Of a stretch of DNA of 64,000 nt, positions 33,655-45,600 are shown piece after piece. Made by a program: the position numbers and the translations under genes. The DNA comes from Ciona intestinalis (lineage: Eukaryota; Chordata; Ascidiacea; Phlebobranchia; Cionidae). The stretch spans positions 2,049,581 to 2,113,580 of the forward strand of contig NC_020175.2 in the NCBI RefSeq assembly GCF_000224145.3, in the 5' to 3' direction. The notes under the pieces were generated by a model. That model searched no databases. It saw only the letters and a program-made list of their open reading frames with translations, and was not told the origin of the DNA. The stretch's first letter is position 1, and the number at the start of each line of letters is the position of its first letter.

Positions 33655-36600
33655 TTAGTCACTATCACTAAGAGGTTCATATTGGGTAACCAGGGGTGGA
33701 ACACGTTCAACTGGAGATTGGTAAGCGGAAGAGTTGCCTGTTCGAACTGGGGTAGCAGCAGTGTGTCCAGAAGTTCCTAAAAAATACATAAAATTAAACT
33801 AAACTCACCCTTTTGCGGTAATTAAATACAATTTTATAGGCTCTTCTCAAGCATTGTATTAAAACCTGTTTACACAAAATTATAACATCTTTAAACTAAT
33901 TATGGGTATAGTAGTCTGTGTGTGGTTTATACAAGAGGAACTTATTTAATATATCCTTTATTTAACAGTTATAACATTCCTGTGACAACTGAGAAGTATG
34001 ATCAATTTTTTTGCAAATATATGCAAGTAACACTCAATTACAAACAAACCAGTTATGTTAGATCCTCTTCCACTCATATTTGATGGCTGTTGTGGTACCT
34101 ATAAAAATAGTATACAGTATCAACAAAACTAATTTTTATACTGAGAAAAAAATAATGTTAATGGATGAAAAAAAAAACAAAAGAATAAAAAACACTAAAT
34201 TATCAATAAAAAGTTCATTTAAAACACAAAAGTTTTAAACTTATAAACAGGGAAATGTACCTGGGGGACTGTGCTGTTCTGGCCGGCACGAACTGACAAT
34301 GCACTTATAAACATGGGTGAGGCTGTAGAAGGACAACGGAGTTAATTGTTTTTGTTGGTGATGCATAAAAGGTAGTGAAGTACACAGAAACTTACAAATC
34401 ATTTCAGTTGGGAGAGGCGAAACATGATCAGTTGGCTTTGCTGGATTTTGTGAAGATGGAACTTGAACAGTTGGTGAATCTAGACCAGTTCTGTAATAAA
34501 ACGGTAAAATTGACTTTTTCATAATTTTTCCCCAGAAATAGAGTCAATGTCAGTAGCGTAGTAAGCATACTTTCAGCTCTCACAACTATGTTGGCAAACT
34601 TTTGGGCTTATATATACTTTTTACTATTGTATAACAGGCAAGAATAAAAGGTTCCGTCTAGTTTGCTCAGTCTTAAAAAAACTCAGTCTTAAGTCTTAAC
34701 ACTTTCGGCGCCGCACTAATTTGAACAATCGGACACTGGGTGCCGCACGAATTTTGGATTTTATTAAATTTTAAATAAGCCATGAATTGCAATTGAAAGT
34801 TGCAAATTATACAACAGTAAGCAACAGGAATCCAAGAAACAGTGACATATCCATGTTATCCCGTTTGTGTGGACGTATAACATCACTACCAATGTATCCA
34901 TAACTTCACTTTTCTTCAGAGCCGTAAGAATAAGAATTGGACAAAACAAAACTTCACAACATCATAATGGTAATGATCAGACACCTAAATCATTGGAGTT
35001 TGAACCATTATCCGTAATTATTCCAGCAGTGGCAGCAGTGAAACATTGTAAACTAGTAATATTGCGTAAAATATACTTGAAATCGTCAGAAACAGCTGAT
35101 CGCAGAGTCACAAGCTAATTGGGCGAAAATAACGTAATCTCAAAGCAGACGTTTGCATTTAGTCTCAATGCAGCCTAGATCGAGCGTACGTATATATACG
35201 TGGTGCGGCACTCGTAACAATGAAAAAATGGTAAAACGTATATATACGTGTGATGGCACCGCGAACCATTGTTACTTAAACGTATATATACGTAGATTGG
35301 CGCCGAAAGTGTTAAGACTGACAATATTTGGCTTTCTGTCTAGTTTGCTCAGTCTTAAACTACCACCACAAAAGTATATCAAATAAAATATAAAAATTAA
35401 CAATACTTTATAACTGTAATAAGTTTCGCGAATCTGACCCTGGCCTGGTGCTCATAGAGTTAAACGATACTTGTGCAAAGAAATATAGAAAGGAACTGGT
35501 GCTATGAAAACATAACAGACAAAGTTCAAGTTCAACCAATAGTTATATAAGAGATATATACTTCACTAAGTGGCATTGTCAGCCTTTTATTCAATTAAAA
35601 TATCTATTTAGCACCAGATCCTTCTAACATTTTTTATATAAAGGTTTTTTTTACCTTTGTGCAGCAGGAGAACTAGGTATTGACATATGAGGTGGGGGAG
35701 GAGTTTGCGAGGAAGACTGGCCCTGTGGAAGATTAATCTCAATTATAATAAATGGGGGGAAAAACAAATTTTGTGATGCTACATAATTAAAATTATTGTT
35801 TCTAAAAATACTAAGAAAATGTATGCACGCTATTATTTAGCTTTAAAAATTAGAACATAGATATTGCAAATAAAATAGCACACTATTATTTAACTTAATT
35901 ATATAATTTCATTAAATATACATTATAACCTAATTAACTGGTTTAAACTAGTATAGACCAGCAGTGACTAACATGCTCAATTAAAGCTTTTCTGATGAGC
36001 AGTTCAAATGATATATCTGGGTTTTGTGGATTGCTTGCAAACACAGAAGGTACGAATGGATGTTGTAACTGTACGTTCCCCATCCTTGTACCTGGCTGTT
36101 GAATACCTGGAACAATAGACATGAATGGTGTTTAGAACTTTATGTTTGCTGTTAAGGCTTATAATTACACCTAAGGTGGCTGTACACAGTATCCGGAATT
36201 CGTCCGTTTGTCTGTTTTTTCCAAATTTCGCTGTCGCATGCGGAACTCGGTAATGGGTTTGCATACGACTTCGCAAGTGAATTTGCACGCCGGATACTGT
36301 GTACACGCCGGATACTGTGTACACGCCGGATACTGTGTACAGCCACCTTTACTGTTTTTTAGGTCTTTTAAATGTCAATTTAGTAAAATGAATTAAATGT
36401 CTACAGTTCATACCTTTTTTTTTAAATGTCAATTTAGTAAAATGAATTAAATGTCTACAGTCTTGTTCACGCAACTTAACTACCAACATGACTAACATTA
36501 GTTATTTAGTAGGGTGGGGGAAGATGGGAAACTTTTAGATTCCATTTTCCCGTCCCATTTAGCAGTAAACAAAGAACATTCAAGCACTTAAAAAACCATA

Positions 36601-39600
36601 TCCTCACGACTCCTGTAGACCGTTGTTATTTGTTTAAAACACAATTGGATATTTGGATATTATGTGCTAAAGGTGTCTTCTCCCACCCTAATATAAGGAA
36701 ACTGTTCAACATAAAATGGTCTAACATGCCCATAGTTGCATCATAATAAAATGTGAATATTAAATACCTCCAAAACCTGATATGGGAGTTTTTTGTTTCC
36801 GTTTTGTCGCTTCATTTGTAGGAACAGGTTTGGACATAAAACCAGGAGCTTGAGTTTGCTGTAATATAAATTTCTTTATCTTTAAACATTAAGGTTTCTT
36901 TTTAAAAATAGAAGGAATAACATGCATCTGGGTACCTCTTTATAATATTTATTTTTTTAATTTTTCATTTTTTCATTTTTTTTATAGTTTTTTTTAAGTT
37001 TGATACTGGCTACTTGAATTAGAGTATTAGTCCTTATTGTAATAGGATAAATGCAACTATGCAGTCTGCAATGAAACTATGCAGATTCTTAGTGAACTAT
37101 GCAGTACCAACTTTTTAAGGCACTTCCTTTTAAAACTTTGTTTAGAGTTTTTTTCCACAGATAGTGGAAGATTTGCATCAGAACATTTTGAAAATACTCC
37201 AAACTGAATAATACATTTGTGGATATACTGTAATGATTTGCGTATTTATAAAAAAACTAAGAGCAAAGCAAAATAAAGCATGCAACTTAAATAATGTTCA
37301 ACTTACCAAAAATTCTGGTTTATGAGAATGGCCTGCACTCCCTAAGCGCTCGCTACTTGGCTGTGCTTCAGATTTCCTGCATAAAACAAAAATCTGAAAA
37401 AAACAAATTACCCCATACATGTAGAATTATGTACAAGACTTTCTCTTTCAGGGCACTAAGGTGGCACTGTATGACTTTTTGCGCATTCATGCAAAACCAT
37501 AAATGCCAGACTGGACAAAATGATCAACAATAACAAAACCTAAAAATGGCAAAAAATTAGTCAGTAAGATTTTTAAATCTAGCTATTTTGTATAGTTTAA
37601 AACCCATTAAAAAACAAAATTCTATTTATTTGGATTTAACATAACCAGATTTTTTTATTACCCTCACCTGTATATATCTGATATAACATCCTGTGAATGC
37701 TCATGGAGAGTTTTCGTCACACTTGGGCTGTTCCTTTCCTCCCTTCCACCCCGGTTAGTGGGTAAATAACTCACACCATCTTCGTGGTCAACCTTCTCCA
37801 TACATTTTGATCCTTGCCATGGTTTGGGATGCGTTGCAGTGGGTTGGTGACTGGGTGTCTGAATGAAAGGTCGCGGTTTACTTAAAATAGTACTGTGGGG
37901 TAAGATGGGACGCCTTAGGTACATAATATCCAAATTTCTTAATCCCGATTGAAACAAGTAACCATGGTGTATAGGAGTCGTGAGGATACAGTTTTATAAT
38001 TCTTTGTATGTTCTTTGTTTACTACCAAATGGGTTGAGAAAATAGAATAAAAAAGGTTCCATCTACTCCACCCTACTATACTAAATAGAAGCTTACAGCA
38101 TCAGGAGATTGATGGTCATACGATGGATGTCGCGGTGTTGATGATCGCTCAGTCTTCATTACCGATCTTGCCTGAAATCAATTTGGACATTATTTACAAA
38201 CTTACAAAATATGGTCAAATGAAACATATGTTTAGAGGATAATAGAACTTGTCTGACGCTGTGGCTGGCTAGACCACCCGCATTTTGCATTGTAAACAAA
38301 GGATACCGGCTTTAATGTGTCCTTGGGCCATATAAAAAGACTCCAAAAAACTTACATTTTTGTTAACTTAAAAATAAGCATGTGGTGGATGGTGGATAAT
38401 GAATAAACAAGTTCAAGTGTGGATAAACGAGTTCATATATTTATATACACTAGTTTATTCCGGTTAAAATAGAAAACAAACTGCAGTATAATTATTTTTA
38501 AAAACATTGGACTAGTAATAAGTGAACACCGAACAAGCCAGCGATCAAACACATAAGTGTCATTTATCGAGCTTGTGCACTCTCCCTTAGCCCAACCAAG
38601 CACACAGTATTCTCTTAAGCCTCATACATACAAGGTGCAACTGAAACTAAACTTCTGAACCAACCACCAAGCATATTGTAGTAGGGTGGGGGAAGATGGG
38701 GCATCTTTAGCACTTAATAACCAAACATCCTGATCGTGTTTTAAACAACCAACAACTGTCTATGAAAGTGTGAATACGGTTTTATTATTCCTTAAATGTT
38801 CTTTGTTTATTACCGAATGAAACGAGAAAATAGAACTAAAAGGTGGCCCATCTTCCCCATCCTACTATAAATATATATATGGAAGTAGTAAATAGACTAC
38901 CCACCTCATACATTGCCCTATGTGCAGCATCTGCTTCAGATTTCGGATTGACTTGAGAAGTTGTAGCAGTTATAGATGATGATGTACTTTCTTTAGTCTG
39001 GTAATAAAACAACATATTTATTACGTTAATAAAAAATATATAACAAGTTAACCAACATAATTATATCTTTAAAAAAATTGAAAGCATAAGCAAATGCAGG
39101 TTTGCAGCAATATGTAGGATATTGGTGCAATAGGTGGAAACTGATTGTAAATATTATAGAATACTAAACTTCCCAAGTTGGAAAAACTTAAAACTATAAA
39201 AGATGAGATTTAAACAAACATTTGGAATTTTTTTTATTAAAATTAAACAATGAATGTAAAGAAACTTGCTCAAGATCTGGGTTGTAGGCCAGAGTAAGCT
39301 AGATATGAAATCAAACATAAACAAACCATTTTTTCTGCAGATTCTCCAAACTTTTTGATGCTTTGATCGATGATTGCATTAATAAGGTACTCAGGGGTCA
39401 TCGTGGCACGACCTTTGACCTTTAATTCTTTTGCCATTTTCTCCTGCTCTTGTAGTGCAAGCACATACGGATCCTAATGTAAAGGTGTCAAAATTAAACC
39501 ATGCATTTTAAAACTAGTTCTAACAAAAAAGGTCAAAAAAGGTTAACTGGTCAAAGGCATCTGATTGCTCAAGAGTGACCTCTTGTGCAGAGTTAAAAGT

Positions 39601-42600
39601 TTTTAAAAAAAATTCTTTTTATTCGAAATCCAAAATATTAGATAAGAATGTTTTTAATGTAATTAAATTAAAAAAAAAATCTGTATTATGTCTGATCTAC
39701 AAGCTTAACTTTCAAACAAACTTAACTTTCATATTATATTTGGGAGTGGGAAAATGTTTTAGCTTACATGACTAATTTATTTCAATTTTAGCAAGTCACT
39801 TATTGATATACAAATCAGTATTAGAATAAGAGTTTGGGAAATGCATTAGTTTCTAATTGGTAAGCTCTTGTTACCAGGTTAATATACTTTTCCAATAATT
39901 GGACTTTTTCTACTAATGTTAACCCTGCAAAGGCCTACAGACTAGTGGGATATTTGTTTGAAAAAAAAAATCTTTTTTTTTATCAGATGAGTTACTTTAT
40001 TTAGTTTTGTCAGATAAGTTACTTTATATATAGTACAATGGGGGAAGATAGGACACTTAAGCACATATTGCCAAATATTTCCAAATCCAAAATAGATGAC
40101 GGTTTTTGGGTAATACCACGCCCCTTTAATAAATTAACACCAAGTGCAAATGACCAAATTTCGAATATATTTTTAAAATATTATCTTTTTATTATATCAG
40201 TATCTTATAGTTGAATAAACCCTTAGGTATAAATTACTAAATTAAAAGCAAATCTTTCAAAGTTTGGCAATGAAAACATACAAAACTACAATGCGGGGGA
40301 AGATGGGACTCTAAATTGAAATATATTTACATTAGCAGTATTCTACAACTTGTAGTTAACCTACCGAGTCTAACAGGCTGTGTTAGTTTCTTTGCCATGT
40401 AAACTTTATATATATATAACGTTAAACCGATATTTTTTTGTTGTTTTTATCTCCAATTAAAGTCATATTGACCCCTGTCGATTTTCTTTATGCTTATATC
40501 TCAGTGTTTTTTTTTACAAAACTAAAACTAGTTTTATGAGACAAAATCAAACTGTACGAAATATTCAAGGTTGTTTTATGAAGCTATAAAACTAGTTTAA
40601 TCGTTCGCACACGCAAACTAAAAAAATCATTGGCTTTACTATGATTTAGCGAGCATTAAAAAATAGCACCTTACTATTTCGCATTTTTTTACCTGTTCAA
40701 AGTATACTGTTTCTATTTTACATATTTTTTTAATATTTAAAAACAGTAATCAGCTTTGAGGGGCGTTTTAAAAAATTAAAAAATTAAAAAAGAGTCTCGT
40801 CTGACGAAGTGTCCCATCTTCCCCCACCCTACTATAGTTTTGTCAGATGAGTTACTTTATATAAAGTTGGTAAACTTACCGGACAACCACGGAGATCGGG
40901 GTGTTTTTCAACTTCAATACTTCGGGATTCACGAGGTTCAGATGACCTTCTATTCATCAATAAAATAGAATTAACAATACTTTACTTTTGGTGCTTTTAT
41001 AAACTCGTGTTTTTTTTATTCAGTTTAAATTATTCTTTAAAATATACTTTAGTATTTTACCGAAATTTTTTTAGTGGAGGAAAAATGTTGTTTCAGTGGA
41101 GAGAAAATGTGTTATTTTGTATTATTATTGTAGCAAATAATAGTACTAGTAGATGAGCCTTTATTAAACTATTTATATATTGCTATTTGAAGATTGTACC
41201 TCTGAGTAAGATCATAGCCATGTAATTGTGATTCAGTTGTTGTTGGTGGTTTCTTTTGTGTATGACCGTAGGTAGGATTCCCTGTTCTTTGTAAGTTAGA
41301 TGGGTGACTTTGAGATTGGAATTCTGAATCTGGCATTTGCTCCATTTTGATGGGTTTGGAAAGTGGGTGGTGGAATTGGTGGGGACTGGATGACCCACGT
41401 GGGGCCACAGGTTTTGACACTTGGTCGGAGGGTTCATAGCCCCGGGGAGGTATTTCTTTGGGTGTGGGGTAATGGGCTGGAGAAAGGTTTCGGGGTTCGT
41501 GTGGGTGACGTGAGTCCGAAGATATACTCCTGCTCTCTTCACCCCTGCTTTTAGGGGATTGTGGGTGGGGGTCGTAAAATGGGGGTAGGGGTGAAGGGAT
41601 CTGATAACGTAGCTTCATCTGTGGTGGGTTACGGAGGGGTGAGGTCGGACTTTTGGTGGATGAAGCATGTGAGAGATTTGCGGGGGAAGATTGAGATGCG
41701 AGAGGATGGATCGGGTGTTGGGGAAGAAACTGAAGAGGATTTGGAGAACCTGGAAACATGAGATTTATATAAGTTCAACATAGGAGCAAATTTTGTTTTT
41801 CACATTCATTTTGTCTTGAAAAGTAAATGAATAATTTTGCTAAAAACTTTTCCGGGTAGAAACTTACCAACATGACGTGGTTGGGCAAGTGCGTTAAAAT
41901 TTTGTCCGGAAACCAAAACAGGGTGGGTGGGTAACGGGACACTGGAGGGCACTGTGATGGATGAAAATGGCGACCGACGAGCTGAAATTAAAATGATTGA
42001 TTTTTACTTAGATTGAAACAAGCAATTTTGTTGCTTGATTCTTTAGATTAGTCTGGTTGATAAATTTTTTGGTATTAACGAACATTTAAAGTGGATAATT
42101 TGAACACAAGCAATGCATTAACTTTTACCACTATGTGTGATTATATCGTGTAAATCTTGAATTTCTTATAAAGCATTAACTGCCAACCTTTCAGAAAAAA
42201 GAATGTTTTTCAACAAGGTGGATATGTGCTAACTTTGACTTTAATTTACTTTGAAATCCCATAATATATTTAAGCACTGTGGGAATGCAAAAGGCTGTTT
42301 GAAAAAAATACAAGCCAAACAAATAATTGTCCAAATTGCAAACAATATTAAAATAAGTTACACATACAGATAAGCAAGGTGAAACTGGACTATTATTACA
42401 ACAAATAAAAAGCAATTTAGTTTACAGCCCACCAGCTTCATGTTGTTGCTGCATTAGTTGTGCTGTGTGGAAATCTTGGGCCAACACGTTGTGTCGTGAA
42501 TTTTCAAAACTTTCGGTCAAACTTGGTGGAGTGAATGGTCTCAGTAGGGGGAAGGCAGCTTCAATATTAAAAATTTGCTTATTATTTTGGAAAGGAAATA

Positions 42601-45600
42601 TTATAATAGATATTAGACTTTTCTAGTGACTTGTCGGAAGAGTATTTACCTAAAATAGTACCATGGGGGAAGATGGGACATCTTAAGCACATATTATCCA
42701 AATACCCTGATCGTGTTTTAAACAATTAACAATGGTCTATGGGAGTTGTAAGGATACGGTTTAATAATTTTTTGAATGTTCTTTGTTTACTACTAAATGG
42801 GCGATCAAATATAATGAAAAGGTATCCCGTCTTACCCCACCCTACTACATATTTATTTGGATCTGGATTCGATTTGGCCTTTTTCTAATTTATGATGACC
42901 ACCTATCATAAATTAACCTAAAAAATATATTTGATAGTACAATGGTTACTTTGTGGTATGAATTAAAATTATGAGCACAGAAATTTTAATAAAAATAATA
43001 CCCTGTATGTAGTAGTCTACAACTGTCTCATTAATTTAAGTAAAAGTGTAACAGTTTTAAAATAAAAGGAAGAAACTGTATTTTATTATTTAGTTAAAAT
43101 GCTCCATACTGTACATTTTGAGATTCAATCAAGTTTTACAGTTTTTTTGTAATATATATTACTTTGGGGTAAGATGGGACATCTTTGGCATATAATATCC
43201 AAATACTTTGATCCTGTTTTAAAAATTAGTATTGGTTAAGAACCTGTTAATATACGATTTTATATTTTTTAAATGTTCTTGTTGTACTATTAAACAGAAC
43301 AAAAAATCAGAATAAAAACGTGTCTCATTTTCCCCTACTATATTTCTTTTTTCACCAACCTGTGAGTGGGTTGAGTGGATTGTTACGAAAGTTACGAAGA
43401 TATTCCTGCATTACTGAGTTTATTTCTTTCCTAGGTAATCCTGGTGCAAAGTTGTAAGATGGTAAGTGTGGGAGAGAAGCAGATAACAAACGAGGATCTG
43501 TGGACGATATTGTTTTTGGTATCGTTATACATCATAACACAAGATTGCATTTATAATCAGACACTAATCAACTAATGTGTTTGTAAGATGTGGTGCTATG
43601 AAAATTTTACAGACAAAAATCAAGTCCAACCAATTGTTGTATTGGTGAGAGATATATTTATATTTTTAAGAGGGATATTATATTTTTTTAGAGATATATT
43701 TAGCCTAAATGGCATCCTCAGACTCTACAAAAGAAGCATAAAATATTCAAAATAGTATTAAAAAATTAAGAAAACAAGGAACACAAACACCTGCAACTGC
43801 GAACAAATCGTTAAACTATATGAGCATCAGATCTGGGTTAGAATCAAGAATTTATTACAATCTAGTGTACCTGTATAATTTATATGAACATTGCTAGTAT
43901 TTTAAATAAGAACATTTAATCATAGTTTTTTAAAAAAAAATTCTTACACTTTATAAAACACTAAAACAGGTAGCATACAGTATGGAGAAAAATAAGGCAA
44001 TATGATTAGCCAACAAGCAAAACTAAAATAGGGAACTTGTAAAATGCTGTCACCTAGAATTTAAAGCTGTCAATTTAAAACAGCAACATAAAGCAAAACA
44101 AAAGAATAATTTTGATGACGAAGCACATATTATTGTAAAAAAGATTGTTCAAGAAGATGTGTAACTGTATTTTATAACTAAGACCACTATATGTCCCCAA
44201 AAATCATTAGAAGTCATATAGTTTAAGAAGTAGATGTTAATGTAACTGTAAGTGAATATACAGTGAACAAATAACAGTAATATAATGAGTTCTTACCTGG
44301 TGCTACCGTGTGTGGGAAATGATCAGTGAAGGCGTGTGTTACTGTGGGAAAGGATGGAGGCTTCTGTTGAATGGTTTGTGAACGGTGATGGGATGTCTGT
44401 ATGAACGTGTAAGAAGACAGTCAGCATTAGAAAAGGTGACACAGCTTTTCAACAAAAACTTGGGTTGAAATAGGTAAAAATACAGCAACATTTATGGTGG
44501 CATACAACAGGAATCTTGTTATTGTAGTCAGTTATATGTATAAGTAAAGTCAAAACAATTACTGACGCTCACAGGCATAACATTAGGGCTACATGGGGTA
44601 AATCTGAACTTAAATCTAAAATTAGATATATCTCATGAACCCCTAACTTTATGCCTGTGGATGTCAAGAACTGTTTTGACAAGCTTTCCATTTAGCTTTA
44701 TACAGTAATTAAAAGATGCCACATAAGGTCAAATTAAAAATATTGGCGTCTCAGACACAGCTTTTGAACAAAAACTTGGGTTGAAATAGATAAAAATACA
44801 GCTACTTCATAGTGGTCAAACATAGGGAATCAACTGTAGGGTAAAGTTAAATTAGATATACCCCATGCACCCCTAATTTTATGACTGTCGACGTCATTAT
44901 TGTTTTTACAAGCTTTGAATTTACAGTTTTATACAGTAATTAAAAAATGTCACATAAAGTCAAATTAAAAGGAATTGTTTAGAACTTTATTAAATATAAT
45001 GATTAAAGTGAAATAAGGAACCTAAAGATGTGAAAAAGGAAGTTTAACATTTACATTTTCACATAATAGAATGTGTGATACTGGATTTAGACAAACACAA
45101 ATTACTTTCAGTATTACTAAGTAAGTTACCATATTTGGAGATACAGCCACCGTGTAAGATTTCCGATCCGGTGTTTCTCTTAATCCTGATGATGGTGGTT
45201 TTCTCATTTCTAACAATGGTTTAAATGTGTTTGGTTACAAAAAATGTTAATGGTTTTAATAAAACCATGTTTCGGGACCACTCTCTTTATTTTACTGAGT
45301 TTTTTTACTGCTTTTGGGAAAAATGAAAGATCTGTAAGTATATTAAATATAATATTATTATATTAATACCTTCTACAAATAGCCTTTAATAGGCAGATTC
45401 AATGGTTTGAATAGGTTGTGAGCATATGGTGTAGTGGGGAAATCAACATATATGTTTTATATGTAAAACATCAATTTTTTACAAAAACAAATAAAAGTAC
45501 AGCTAAACTATATTATTTCGAAGTTAAAGCAGAATCCACTTACCATCTTTACTATATGCAGGTTGTACTGTATGTGGGGCAACATGGGGCGGCGTTTCGG

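Noticed and set aside
33504..33710. 68-codon - strand frame overlapping the NCoR stop
   Set aside because: Out of frame with the NCoR last exon, which ends in the conserved LSDSD and stop.
36285..36345. CRISPR-like short regular repeats
   Set aside because: Units are contiguous with no unique spacers, and they are a transposon end in an animal genome.
41169..41759. Independent 196-codon gene on the - strand
   Set aside because: It is the 550-base NCoR exon 41749-41200 with splice sites at both ends in the right phase.
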